Positions 1 to 14,600 of a stretch of 64,000 nt of DNA are shown here, one piece after another (the first letter of the stretch is position 1; the number at the start of each line of letters is the position of its first letter). The translations under genes and the position numbers were made by a program. The DNA is from Brachyhypopomus gauderio (taxonomy: Eukaryota > Chordata > Actinopteri > Gymnotiformes > Hypopomidae), in NCBI RefSeq assembly GCF_052324685.1, contig NC_135218.1, positions 24,716,101 through 24,780,100 of the forward strand. Direction: 5' to 3'. The notes beneath the pieces were generated by a model. That model was not told where the DNA came from. It saw only the letters and a program-made list of their open reading frames with translations, and searched no databases.

Positions 1-116
1 CTGTGTACGTACCAGGAATGATGGCGTCCTCTTCTGTTACACACTTGCCTGGATACAGGTGTTCTATGTCAGCTTGTGTGTATGTAAGAGGATGGAGCCA
101 GGTGTTGTGTGTAAGG

Positions 117-204
<88 letters not shown>

Positions 205-772
205 CTCTGTAGCTTTTCCTTGAGCATTGTGTGGGAGAGTGTGTTGTAGCCCCATGCTCTTAATTATTCATAAGGTACCCATAAATATTTAAAGCCTGCC
301 TGAAATCCTCTTGTCACTACAGAGTTATAGTGAGAGGGATAGACAGTGGAATGGGGGGAGGGTGAGAGAGAGAGAGAGAGATGGAATGACGAGAGAGGGA
401 AGAGAAATGCAATATCTTTGGCTTTTAGTGACTTCCTCTCTCCGAAGCATTTTTACATTCCCTCATTAGAGGTTAGTTGAGTGCTCTCTCTCCCTCTTTC
501 TCTCACACACACTCACTCCTTCCCTTTCTCTCCTCATCTTTTTCTCTCTTTCTGTGTCACTTTCTGTGCTTATGATGTCCTTTTATTCCTCCCACTCTTT
601 TAGCAGTTGTTGGTGTAAGTAAAGCCCTGTTGTCTCTATGTCCTGGTCCCCTCCTTCCCCACTTGTCTTCTGTCTCTTTTTCTCAGTCTTCTGTGGAGTC
701 TGGCCAGCCAGTCAATTAACCCCACTCCTCCTTCTCTACCCCCCCCCCCCCTGCTCCCTCCTTCTATTGCAG
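1..772 (+). other. rbfox2 upstream intron sequence
   Basis: No coding signal is seen. It contains a long (GT)n tract (about 121-202), a (GA)n patch near 367-381 and a pyrimidine-rich tract running into the acceptor at 772. It is presumably intron, because the first visible exon begins in an open frame. Confidence 0.7.
121..202 (+). repeat. (GT)n microsatellite
   Basis: About 82 bp of uninterrupted GT in the rbfox2 upstream intron. A similar run lies at about 1090-1165 in intron 1. Confidence 0.97.
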
Positions 773-1111
773 GGTTCTCAGGACACGATGGGCACTCAGG
801 AGGGTCTTGTCCCCCCTCCTTTCTCTGCCTTTCCTCCCCCTCCCCCTCCGCCCCCCCAGAATGGCCTGCCGCTGGACTTTGGGGGCAGCAGCATCTACCC
901 CGCCGGAGGGCAGGGGCAAGTGGAGCCCCCTGCAGGGATCGCTAACCCCCCCTCCGCCCCCACAACTCTTAGCACACAAGTAAGTGTCATCGAACACACT
1001 TGTGGCATATGGCCGAGTGGACGGCTGTTTGGATAGCTGGCCTTTCACTCTTGGGCCATTTGGGAACTTGGTGGCCTCTTTTCACCTGACCGTGTGTGTC
1101 TGTGTGTCTGT

Positions 1112-1168
<57 letters not shown>

Positions 1169-3870
1169 CGCGCGTGCGTGTCAGGCCACATGGTCTGCAC
1201 TGGAAAACTTTACCGTTTTAGCACGTCTGAGGAGGCAGTCAAGAAAACTTTCCATATGCAAGACTTCTTGTCCATTTGTAATTTAATATAGGACAGGAAA
1301 AATAGGATTAAATGCAAAGTAGTTTTAGCTGTTCCTCTCATTTACCCATGACTAGGCATGTCACGCACACGAACAAAAGACCTAATGACCATCGTCCCCT
1401 GTCACCACCCCTCCCCCCCCAAACAGTTGTCGGACGGCTCCCCCCAGGCAGAGGGCCAGTGTGTGTCTGGTGGAGGTTCAGGAGCAACTGGGGCTGAAGA
1501 CTCTTCAGACAGCAAAGTCACCCCGAAACGCCTCCACGTCTCCAACATCCCCTTCCGCTTCAGGGACCCGGACCTGCGGCAGATGTTTGGGGTACGATCC
1601 TCTCACAACCCCCACTTTTGTTGTTTCGTAGCACCCAAGACATTTTTAAAGAGTAGTAAGCAGATATCTGAAAGACAAAGAAACATGAGAGCAAGGTTAC
1701 CGGAGGGAGCGCTGAACAATAGCGCCTCCTGGTGGTGAGCAGGTTTGATTTGGCACTGCAGCAGTGAGTGGATGCTGTTTGTAGACTCAGTATATTTCAC
1801 ACAACTGTGCATGAAGGTTTTGTGCACATTGCTAGTTGCCATTTGACATCAGAGTCTATTGTGTCCGTCTCTGGACATTAATTATTCATGATGGGGTTTG
1901 TGTTTATTTCCTAGCCTTTCTGATTCATCTGCGTTTCTTTATTCCCTGCAGCAATTTGGAAAGATTCTGGATGTGGAGATCATTTTCAATGAAAGAGGCT
2001 CCAAGGTATGAGGTCTACACCGCGCCCCTGGACACAACCTGGGACGCTTCTGTGAAAAGACAGAACTCCACGTCTCTTGGGTCATGTGCACTGCTACATC
2101 TGAAACCAAGATCCCAGTCTGTCTGTCTGTCCGTCTCACACACGCACACACCGGATCACAAGCCTGTATGCTTCTCTATATGGAACCTGTAAGCTCGGTA
2201 CTCATCCATTTTCATCCCATGTTGATTTCGTAATAAAAATGACTAAACGTTCCGGCAACTTCTGCTCGTTCTGCGGAACTTGGCAGAGCAGCGTCACCAC
2301 TGTCTTCCTGCTGCATGAAAAATACATCAGATTAACAGGAACAGCTTGGCTAAAATGCATGACTGTTACGCTAAAGGAACAGCTTGGCTAAAATGCATGA
2401 CTGTTACGCTAAAGGAACAGCTTGGCTAAAATGCATGACTGTTACGCTAAAGGAACAGCTTGGCTAAAATGCATGACTGTTACGCTAAAGGAACAGCTTG
2501 GCTAAAATGCATGACCGTTACGCTAAAGGAACAGCTTGGCTAAAATGCATGACCGTTACGCTAAAGGAACAGCTTGGCTAAAATGCATGACCGTTACGCT
2601 AAAGGAACAGCTTGGCTAAAATGCATGACTATTACGATAAATGGAAGCTGGAGGTCACCAATTAGCAAATTATTCCATTTGCATAATGGTAATTGGTGTC
2701 TATTTGCCCTTATTTCTTGTTGCCGTTCTGGATGGAACCGTCATTTTAATTCAACTGGAATCGATGGGCAGGGTGGTTTTTCGAAAGGATTCCTTTAGCT
2801 AAATGGAGCAGCTCACTGCAGCGTTTGGCCGTGGTCCGCTTCTCCTGTAAGGAACAGCTGCTGTCGAGCAGACAGAGCCAAACCGCTGACGTGCGAGTGA
2901 GTGTATGCGCATGTCTGAATGTGCGTTTGTTTGTGTGAGAGGGGTAAGCATTTTCGTATAATCCATCCGACGACGGCTTAAAGGAGAGTAGGGATGTGTG
3001 TGTGCACCTGCGGGTCGACTCTCATGTCGGCCGAGAGCTGAGAGCCCTGTGGTGGGGTTAGCGATCCGCTCGGGCTGATTACTGCTAAAGCACCCTGCAC
3101 TGTCAATCAGCGCAAAGGTCACCCGGACCACGCCTACTCCCCCGGGACACTCCTCTTTGGCTGATTGGCCACACCCACTTCAGAAGCAACACTTAAGTAG
3201 TTTTAAAAGCCTGGGCCGTGTGACTTTTAACCCTGGAGCAATTCAGTGTCGGAGGGCATGAGGGGGTGTCCATGTCCAGGGTGACCGAAGGTCTCGCCTC
3301 TGTGCACCTGTGCCTCCATGTCCTGAACACCTGGTGGCCATCAGGATCTCATGATTGGCTTTGTGCTACACAAAATTAGCTTTTTGTTGCCGTGGAAATA
3401 TGTGAAGGTGCCTTAGATAAATGCAATGCAGAAATATTAAATTCTTTGAATTCTAATAATTACAGTAAGAGCAGTAACTCAGGTTCCAAAACTCTCCCTT
3501 GTGCTCTGGGAGGGAGCAGCTGTTCTGTGAGTTGTTTTAAAGCTGTGAGTTGTTTTGGAGGTGGCGTTGTGTTGTGGCAGTGGGCCGTCTGCTCAAAGGG
3601 ACGGAGCTCCGCTGTAATCGCCCTGTCTGATCGACGCCGTCTCTGTCGTCCCCCAGGGCTTCGGCTTTGTGACGTTCGAGAGCAGCGCGGACGCGGAGAA
3701 GGCCCGGGAGAGGCTACACGGGACAATAGTGGAGGGCAGGAAGATAGAGGTGAGTCCTGCCAATGCCTCCTCTCTGCTCCACAAAACCCTCATATTCATG
3801 ACTGACTGCTTTGAGAATGTGCCTTTTCTCTGCTACTCTGGACAAACTGCGTGTGTGTGTGTTTGTGTGC

Positions 3871-3905
<35 letters not shown>

Positions 3906-6900
3906 TGCGCACTTCCATATGAAAGAACGTGTGAAGCATGTTAGAGTGTGTTTAGCATGTTATCTTCAGTCAAAAAATGCATGTGTGATGTAGGTATATT
4001 TTTGTTCCTGAATATGTGTGGAAAATGGTGTACATCTTGGCTCCTGGGTTTGGATATCTGCTGACGCTGGAAAGACTTGAAGCATGTGTGTGCTTTCTGC
4101 ATCCTGCCATTACCGTCCTCCTCCAAGCTCATTAGCATGTTACTGAAGCGTTAGCCAATCACGGTCCTGGGTTTGACTCGTTCCCTGTTCTGTGCTTTTG
4201 GCACGGTGTTGCTTTGTTGGTCTGTGTCTACCGGTAGTGTTGTTCTGTTTGTTTTGTCTGCTAGCGAGTTACATTTTCACAAAGTGTAGCCAGTTTATCT
4301 GTCTGGTCTATGGTTTTTGGTTTTGTTTGTTTTAAACTAATTACTATTAATTTGGCCTAGAAAACACTTTTTGCAGGCCATCACGATCAGTTGTTCATTT
4401 TGCTTGTTTGATTTTTTGTTTGGGGGAGGGGTGGTTCACAGGGATGCCTTTTGCTTGATGTATGCGTGTGATCCTTCCTCCATCTTAGTGACCTGTTAAC
4501 GCATGGTGTGTGTGCGCGCGCGTGTGCAAATGAATTCTCTCCTCTCAATAGACTCACAGAATTTGGGTTGCTCACTTGAGAGACGCTATCACTTAGGAGT
4601 GTACCGCCTTCTCTTTCAACCTCACCGGACACTGTTTCTCCCCAAAATGTTCTGCATGGTGTCTTCCGAGGCTGTGTGTAGTCGTGCGTGTCTGTGTGTG
4701 TGTGTGTGTGCGGCTCTGGGAGAGGGCAAGGAGCGTAGTCGTGTCAGTTGACGGCTGGGTTTTGAACGTTTGTCCTCTAGAAACGGTGAAGATGATGTGG
4801 TACACGTGCATGTCGCCTGGTGAGATCTCTCTAGCTCCCCCTACTGTTCGTGGCTGCTCGTGTTTGCTGTAGCTGGCATGGGTTTCAGACTCCTCCTCCG
4901 ACTGTAGCATCCAGGGCTTGTCTGCAGATCATGGGGAGAGGAAATGCTCACATTGGAGCTGATATTGTTTGTTTCTTTTGTTTGTTTGTTTGTTTGTTTT
5001 GGCATGATCTTCTTTCTGACTGCTCCAATAGAAATCATTAGATTTTTAATTTCCTGTTCATATTATTGACCCCAAACCATCCTTTCCTTACATAGTAATA
5101 TTTAAGATAAGCTTTGTTTTAGAGTACAAGATCTCTCACTGAGATTTTTTATTTTATTTATTTATTTTGCATTTTGTGGTGTTTTCAAGGCCAACACCAC
5201 TATTTACTATAAACCATTTGAATTCCATCAACTTTTTAACTATATGTATAAATGTGTGAAAGGGATAGAGAGAAACAGAGATGATTACATTATTCTTTTT
5301 TCTTTCTCCCTTTTTTTGTTTATCTCTCTCTTGCTCTCTCACTCTCTTGTTCTCTGTCTCTCCTTCTCTCCCTCTCTGTCTCTCCTTCTCTCCCTCTCTC
5401 TCTTTACCAGTCCTTTTTGTCAAAGCCTGTCCCAGCCCTTTTCCTGTCTCTTACATCACTTCCTGCTCTGTCTCTATTTTTTACCCTCTGACATCACGAG
5501 CCATGCTCCTCCCTCAAATGATGTCATCTGTTGGCATGTGAGGATGACTTACCGCTCACAAATGCCCGCTATGGTCCCTCCGTCTTTCTTTGTATGTTTT
5601 TTGGGGGTTTTTTTTTTTAGCGTGTGCTGCAGTTTTAAAGGGTTCATCAAAGGGTTCATCAGTACACCCATGAGTTACTTCATTTCATCTCGGCTTCTTT
5701 GAGGAGGTATATGTGCCTCTAGATGCACTGAAATCAAGTCATTGAATTATTCATAGAGTGGAGAGGTCTGGAAGGGGGCTGTACCAGCTCCTGTTAAATC
5801 CCAGGACCTCATTTGTGGTAAAGCAATAGTGAGCGAAAACTCAAGCTGGAGCTTGTTTGTTTGGTTTTTTTGTGCTTGTGTTTCCTCCTCTGCTACAATA
5901 TTCCTGTGCCCTGCACTTTCTTCCCCACCTAAATTGGCTTTTCCATGCTTATTTTCCTTTGGGGCCTGGTTGTTCTCTCATTATTTATATTAGACTTCTT
6001 TTTTTTTTTTTTTTGGCCATTAGCCTACTCTGTTCATTTTTATCCTATAATTTTTTTTTCTTTCTGTTTCCCTGACAACTTCTGTGTGTTGTTGTTATTG
6101 TTGTTATTGTTGTCAGTCTCCACGGTAACCGCTCGCGTGTCGTCATGCCGTTTCCTGGCACATGGTAAGTGTGTGTATGTACGGCCTCATTCCTGAACCC
6201 CTCCCCCCACCCCTCCCCCGCACAAACTCAGACACCCCTCCCCCTTCACTCACACCCCCGCCGCCAGCTCAAACCCACCCAGCTTTACCTCTGAAACAGC
6301 TGCGTCCAGCAGACCACTGTGGTCTCACGCCTCTTTTTCTCGGGTCTTCTCAGGCGACACAGTTTTTTGTTCTTGTATTTTTTTGGGGGGGTTTTTTCCC
6401 TCTTGTTTTTCTTTTAGCCAGCCCAGTTAGCGTATTTGATGGCGTTTCGAGGGACGTTTGTTTGCTTTTTCGACATTTCATCTGGGCATCCAGCAGTGTT
6501 GCGTGCCCGTCTCTGCTCTTAAGCACTTAGCTGCTGCACGTTAGCCGCTTCACATTAGCCGCTTCACATTAGCCGCGTCCCGCAGGCTCAACATGATATT
6601 TTATTCAATAGAGTGGAGGATCTCAAGGAAAAAAAGATGGTTTATTAAATTACAATCACGAGTGTGTAGAACACCCGCCAACGACCACAGAGTACTGACA
6701 GTAATGATCGTCACCTTCCATCACCTTCTGTTCCTCTCTCATTCCTGCAATTCTCTCTCTCTGTCTCTATCTCTCTCTCTTTCTCACGCTCACTCTCCCC
6801 TCTTCTTTCTCATCACCATTAACACATAATCACTTCTCCCCCGCATTGACATGGCTGATGAGATTCTCCCACTAAATCTCTGTCCTCCACCCGTCCACCC

Positions 6901-7240
6901 ATCCATCCACCCATCCTAATGAGCTTTGCCCACCATCAAGCCTATCCCCCCCTCCCTCCAAAGACCCATTTGAGATCTTTAGCCATTCTTACATCCATCT
7001 GCCTGCCTCCGTGAACCAAGAAGCCTGTGTAGATGTTGATTAATGCATACAATGTGAGTTAATGTATTCCCACCGCTTAATATAAACACACACACTCAAA
7101 TTCACTCACGTGCACTGAAATTGTCTCTCAGGCGATATTGCTCCCCTTATATTCATGTGGGGTGCTTTTTCTGCTTTGTTTCTCTCTTTTGATTTATTTA
7201 TTTTTTCCATTTTTAGTTAAACCTGGAGCTTGTGTTTTGA

Positions 7241-7300
<60 letters not shown>

Positions 7301-10153
7301 GATGGTGTTTGCATATTGGTCTTTAGTGTGTGACGGATCAGTGTCGATGCCTGCCAGTGTTCGGCCTCCATGATTTGATTTGTTATGTCATGTGGCATAT
7401 GCATATCTCTCTCTATCTCTCTCTTTCTCACCCCCCCCCCCCCCCCCCTTTTTCCTATTTTTCTTTCTTTTTCTTCTTTCATATCCTCGCTCACTCACTC
7501 TCCAATCTATCAACAACCAATCACGGGCTCCCTTTCATTTGACGCATATTGACGTTTTGTTCTTGTCGATGACCAAAAATATAAATAATTTTTCCTGGAT
7601 CGCTTCTGTGTTCAGTGTTGCTTACTGGGTGGGTTGCTTTCTCTTCTCTTCTGCCTCTTCTCTTCTCTCACTCTTGCTCTGTCACTCTTTCTTTCTCCTC
7701 CTAACTCTCTATGGCTCCGTTTCTGTACTTCTCACTCTTTCAGTTTTCAGTTCTTCCCCCTCTTACATCTTTGTGGTCCCTTTTCGTTCAGTATTGACTG
7801 GCTCTCACGTTTTCTGCATCTTTTCTCTCTGAACATCTCCCCCCCCCCCCCCCTCCCCCCTCCCCCATGTCTCTGTATGAAGCATTATGAAGGGGTGAGA
7901 TCTGGGCTGCAAAGTGTTTTTGATTGGTCCATATGCTGCATCCGATGCTTGCTGATTGGCTAATGTATGCTCATTCTTGGTCGTGTAATGAACTATAATT
8001 GGCTGAATGTGATCTTGCTGAATGGTGTGCACACTCTTCTGAATATCATCATGTTTGAACTCTTGCTCTCTCTTCTCTCCCATTTTTTAGAGATGGAATG
8101 CACCGTTTTGTATTTAGTTTTTTTTTTTCCTTTGCTTTGACACAGATTTATTTCCGGGTTTTGTGTTTTATTTATTTATGTAGTCGTTTCTTTATTGATC
8201 TGTGTTTGATGATCAGTGGAGATGCTGTGCATGAAGGGACGATCTTTACGCAATATAAGGGAATATCATCGAGCTCACAATTTCTGCTCTATCTCCTCAG
8301 CCGAGGACAATATTGTCACACCTGCCCCAGTGAAATATTCTAGAATATTCTGTCATGCTCTAAATTTTAGTTCTGATCACTGTGTATGATGTGCAGAGCT
8401 TGGGTCAGTACATTTGTTTGGTAACACATTAAAATGTCAGATACAAGCTGCATAAAATTTGCATTACTAAAACCGCTGAACTGTGTGATGAATAGTTACA
8501 ACTCTGTCATAACTATAATCCCTTGAATTTGTACATAATGAATAAATCAGTTGATTGGATCAAAATAAATCTAAATAAATCTGCATAATCCTATAATCTG
8601 AGTCTGGGATGTGGATGAGGTGGTTGCACTGAGACGTTGTGTCTCCCTGTCTTTCTTGCGGTCAGGTAAACAACGCCACAGCCCGAGTCATGACCAATAA
8701 GAAGCTGGTTAGCCCCTATGCTAATGGCGAGGGCCTAAACGCTCTGCCTTACGGTAAATACATGCACACAGACAACACACACGCACATCACCCTTTTAAG
8801 ACATGCTGCGTTACACGGGATGTGGGCTGTTGCTTTCAGCCACAGCCATGCTTGACGAGCGATGTCTACGCCAAGCCTGTGTTTTAGTCAGGTTTCAGCG
8901 AGATGGTTTTCCCCTGTCTCCTGGTGTCCCTGCCCAAACTCCTTTCTCATCCCCAGTAGCTGGTTGGAAGCTGAGTCCCATGGTAGGGGCGATGTACGGC
9001 CCGGAGCTCTACGCAGGTGAGACTCTGGGTATGTGCCGTCTTATTACACACGTTATAACATGCCTGCTGCTACGACGCGTCGCCTTACGTTCGCGGCTGC
9101 CGCGAGAAACCTGCTGAAGCCCTGGTGGTTTGTGGAGGGAATCGTATGAAGTGCCCTCTGTTGCTGGCTCAGTTCCAGGGTTTCCGTATCCCACGGCAGC
9201 AGCGGCGGCCGCCGCTACGACGGCCGCAACCTTTCGAGGGGCTCACCTCCGGGGCCGCGGGCGGCCCGTGTACGGGGCAGTGCGTGCAGCCGTCCCACAG
9301 CCTGCCATTCCAGCATACCCAGGGTAAGACACACACACACACACACACACACTTCCAGTTCAGAATGGCTACAGTGTTCTTCCCTGTTCAAACCCACCTA
9401 ATTTAACTATGTCCTTCATTAGCTAAATCAGGTGAATTGTAGCATGGAAGACACTGCTTTCATGATGTAACATTCACATTATAGAGGACGTTCCAACAAC
9501 TCATATCGGCCAGCCCACTCAAACGATGAAACATTACTGAATCAGACTCAATTAACCGATCATTATACTCGAAAGTCTAGCTAGGTAAAATATATTTCTA
9601 CATATGTCTCCGCTGTTTTGTGGTTTAAAATACACTTTCACCGTCACCATCATTTCTGCATGTTGCATGCATCATTTTTGGGTGTGCTGTGCTTTTAAGA
9701 TTCATAACCGAATGGTGAATGTGTGATTTGAGCTAGTCGCAGAAGTGATGCCAAAAATGCCATCTTCATTTCCACCGGTTCAGCTGCCCCGTCCCCCAAA
9801 GCCTCTACGACTGCTTAGTGCAGCAGGCCAGGTGTAGCGAGCGTTACTCCAGATTCAGCCCGTGTTTTCAGAACAGTGTGACGTGGTGCCCAGCCTCTAT
9901 AAGCCGGGGTCTATCAGTGATGAAAGTGGCATTTTTTTTAACTGTGCACTGCATGTGTGTGTTCTAATTTCCTCACATCTTTTTCTCTTTCCCCTTACTG
10001 TTGTTTTCTGTCCTTCTGTTCACCATCTCCGTGTCTCCTGCCACTCCTCACATGGCCACTTGGTGGCGCTCTTCCCCCACATTTGCTTCCCCCTCTCTTT
10101 TCACCTTTTCTTCACCCATTTCCTCATCTTCCTCCCCTCTCCTCCTTCTTTTT

Positions 10154-10191
<38 letters not shown>

Positions 10192-11581
10192 TATCTCCCT
10201 CTCTCTCCCTCTCCCTCTCTTTCCCTCTCCCAGCGTGGTGTACCAGGATGGTTTCTATGGGCCTGCCGATCTCTATGTAAGTATTGGTCCACCCCTCTCT
10301 TCTCTCTTCCTCCTCATCCTCCTCTTCCTCTTTCGCTCTGAGTCAGAGTGGTTTTGCAGGATGTGTGACAGTGAGCGTCATGGAGTCGTCTCATTCTGAA
10401 TCATACTACATCATGAAGTTTTTATGCAAGCTTTAAATAATAGTTTTAATACAACTACTGGCATGAAAATCTTTTGGCAATTCGGAGACCAACGTTTTTC
10501 TGCAAACAATACAAGCTTATATGCAAATAGAAAGATTTCTCTAAACCCGTTTCTTGTAGTTGTATTTATTGAATCTATTGCATTCTAAGGCTTTAAGTGG
10601 AAACAGTTTCACAGCACTGAATTTAGGTCAGATAACAGGTTCACGAATAGACGACTCCGTGTATGTTTGTGTGGGCGTGTGGCATGAAACTGAGCGTCTC
10701 TGTGTATTTGTGTGTGGAAATGAGTGCAAGTGTGTGTGCGTGCGAGCGTGCGTGCGAGCGTGCGTGCGAGCGTGCGTACGTGTGTGTGTCCAGGTTGACG
10801 ATAGCTCTTTCTGTTCTCCCCGTAGAATAGTGTTTCAGGACTCTGTGGTTAGTAGCAGATTGACGCAGGTAGGGGTTTCTCTGACGGGTAGTGTGCATCT
10901 CTCGTTCTGACTGACTGATTGATTTATCAATTAATAAATTTGTTTGACATATTGATCGTTTGAGATTGTTAATGCGTTTCTGTTTCCCTACTAACTCACT
11001 GCAATCTGACATGGGTGAAGGGAAGGGGGAGAAGACATTTTAACGTGATTTCAACCTGCCTCTCCACTCTTGCAAGAAAAACATTATGGTCATGTCACTA
11101 AATTTCTATTCTCCTCAGCTTTGGTTTGTATTTAAAGGTACTCTACACAAAATTTTTTGCAAATGCGGTGCAAGCAAAATTAAAGTCACACGCAAATGCC
11201 TGAGCCTACAAGGGCTTTACACGATAGTGTGTACTGAGAGTGCCTCTTCATCTGGCACTGTTCCCAGTCTAATCCAAGATCTTTCCCGAGGTATTTCTCT
11301 ATGAGCTTAACAGCAGAAACCAATGATCTGGGTCAGCTGTGCTGTTGGTTCAAGATGGAAACATCGGAGCTGCACAGCAGTCATATTCTGACCCCTTCCC
11401 AGAATCTCTGCGTATCTGTCTCACTGTGGCATGCTGACCGGAGCAGTGTTGGCATGCAGACACCTCATTGCCCTTAGATACCTGCTCTCTCCTCCCTCTC
11501 TCTCTCTCTAGTTCCCTCTTTCTCTCACCCCTCTCTCCCCTTTTCTATTTCTCCACACCCTCTCTATCTCTCCTTCAGCTC

Positions 11582-11635
<54 letters not shown>

Positions 11636-14600
11636 TTCCATCTCCTTTTTACCCTCCCTCACCTTTCTTCTTTTATATTGTTTTACCTTCCATCCATCTC
11701 TCCACATCTCTCTATCAATACAAAACTCTTAATACCCCCGTCCCATTCTGACCCCCCCCCCCCCTTCCCCATCCCAGCAGGCGTGTGGTGGAATGTGGGA
11801 GTTTTACTTGACTGGCTCTAGGGTAGAATGCAGTGGTGTGATTGGCAGAAATCGCTTGTTATTGTGTTCAGTTTGGGGTGCATGCTGTCTGTCTGTACGT
11901 ATGTATGTGTGGCTGTCTGTCCGTCCACCTGTCTGTCTGTGTGGTTGTGGCTACACGAGTGTGAATGAATGTTTCCCTTAATCTCACTCTTTATCTGTCT
12001 GTCTGTCTGTAATGGCACCAGTAATTGACTTGCTCACCCTTTGTCCTGTGCAGCGTGCATTGGGGTTTGGGGGGAGAGATATGGCACCAAAGCTATGCAC
12101 ACTTAATTACGTGTGATTTCAGTTTGTGTCTTCCTCATTGGCAAACTTAAATGGCATTTGACAGTTTTAGGCATATTGCACTACACCATTCCAAGTTTTG
12201 AAATGATTTCATAGGCAGGATTGCCAGTGAGGAAGAGACACACTCACAGCCAAACAGCAAAACTCAACTACGTTTTCAGAATGTGGTTTGCATCTGATCA
12301 TTAATGGCAGTTTGCTTGTTATTCGGTATCGTATCTTGCTTAATGCTTAATGTGTTTCTCCTACCAACCTGTAATATTTAGGCTTGCACCCGTGCATGGG
12401 TGTTAACTGGAGCTTTCATGATCTATATGCTCTCTGTCCCTCTCCATCCCCCTCTCTCTCTCTCTCTGTAGGGGGGTTATGCAGCCTATCGCTACGCTCA
12501 GCCAGCGGCAGTAGCCGGCCCAACAGCAGCAGCAGCAGCTGCAGCTGCAGCAGCCTACAGTGACAGGTTAGTGAATTAGCATCAGAGCTAACCAGTCCTC
12601 ACTCACAGGTTAGTGAATTAGCATCAGAGCTGACCAGTCCTCACTCACAGGTTAGTGAATTAGCATCAGAGCTAACCAGTCCTGACTCACAGGTTAGTGA
12701 ATTAGCATCAGAGCTAACCAGTCCTCACTCACAGGTTAGTGAATTAGCATCAGAGCTAACCAGTCCTGACTCACAGGTTAGTGAATTAGCATCAGAGCTA
12801 ACCAGTATCCTCACTCACAGGTTAGTGAATTAGCATCAGAGCTAACCAGTCCTCACTCACAGGTTAGTGAATTAGCATCAGAGCTAACCAGTCCTGACTC
12901 ACAGGTTAGTGAATTAGCATCAGAGCTAACCAGTCCTCACTCACAGGTTAGTGAATTAGCATCAGAGCTAACCTGCGTCCTCACTCACAGGTTAGTGAAT
13001 TAGCATCAGAGCTAACCAGTCCTCACTCACAGGTTAGTGAATTAGCATCAGAGCTAACCAGTCCTCACTCACAGGTTAGTGAATTAGCATCAGAGCTAAC
13101 CAGTCCTGACTCACAGGTTAGTGAATTAGCATCAGAGCTAACCAGTATCCTCACTCACAGGTTAGTGAATTAGCATCAGAGCTAACCAGTCCTCACTCAC
13201 AGGTTAGTGAATTAGCATCAGAGCTAACCAGTCCTGACTCACAGGTTAGTGAATTAGCATCAGAGCTAACCAGTCCTCACTCACAGGTTAGTGAATTAGC
13301 ATCAGAGCTAACCAGTCCTGACTCACAGGTTAGTGAATTAGCATCAGAGCTAACCAGTCCTCACTCACAGGTTAGTGAATTAGCATCAGAGCTAACCAGT
13401 CCTGACTCACAGGTTAGTGAATTAGCATCAGAGCTAACCAGTATCCTCACTCACAGGTTAGTGAATTAGCATCAGAGCTAACCAGTCCTCACTCACAGGT
13501 TAGTGAATTAGCATCAGAGCTAACCAGTCCTGACTCACAGGTTAGTGAATTAGCATCAGAGCTAACCAGTCCTCACTCACAGGTTAGTGAATTAGCATCA
13601 GAGCTAACCTGCGTCCTCACTCACAGATTAGTGAATTAGCATCAGAGCTAACCAGTCCTCACTCACAGGTTAGTGAATTAGCATCAGAGCTAACCAGTCC
13701 TCACTCACAGGTTAGTGAATTAGCATCAGAGCTAACCAGTCCTGACTCACAGGTTAGTGAATTAGCATCAGAGCTAACCAGTATCCTCACTCACAGGTTA
13801 GTGAATTAGCATCAGAGCTAACCAGTCCTCACTCACAGGTTAGTGAATTAGCATCAGAGCTAACCAGTATCCTCACTCACAGGTTAGTGAATTAGCATCA
13901 GAGCTAACCAGTCCTCACTCACAGGTTAGTGAATTAGCATCAGAGCTAACCAGTCCTGACTCACAGGTTAGTGAATTAGCATCAGAGCTAACCAGTCCTC
14001 ACTCACAGGTTAGTGAATTAGCATCAGAGCTAACCTGCGTCCTCACTCACAGGTTAGTGAATTAGCATCAGAGCTAACCAGTCCTCACTCACAGGTTAGT
14101 GAATTAGCATCAGAGCTAACCAGTCCTCACTCACAGGTTAGTGAATTAGCATCAGAGCTAACCAGCATCCTCACTCACAGGTTCGTGAATTAGCATCAGA
14201 GCTAACCAGTCCTCACTCACAGGTTAGTGAATTAGCATCAGAGCTAACCAGTCCTCACTCACAGGTTAGTGAATTAGCATCAGAGCTAACCTGCGTCCTC
14301 ACTCACAGGTTAGTGAATTAGCATCAGAGCTAACCTGCGTCCTCACTCACAGGTTAGTGAATTAGCATCAGAGCTAACCAGTCCTCACTCACAGGTTAGT
14401 GAATTAGCATCAGAGCTAACCAGTCCTGACTCACAGGTTAGTGAATTAGCATCAGAGCTAACCAGTCCTCACTCACAAGTTAGTGAATTAGCATCAGAGC
14501 TAACCAGCGTCCTCACTCACAGGTTCGTGAATTAGCATCAGAGCTAACCAGTCCTCACTCACAGGTTAGTGAATTAGCATCAGAGCTAACCAGTCCTGAC

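Noticed and set aside
5244-5702. A 152-residue open frame in rbfox2 intron 4
   Set aside because: It is mostly CT-rich low-complexity sequence with no splice context or family resemblance.
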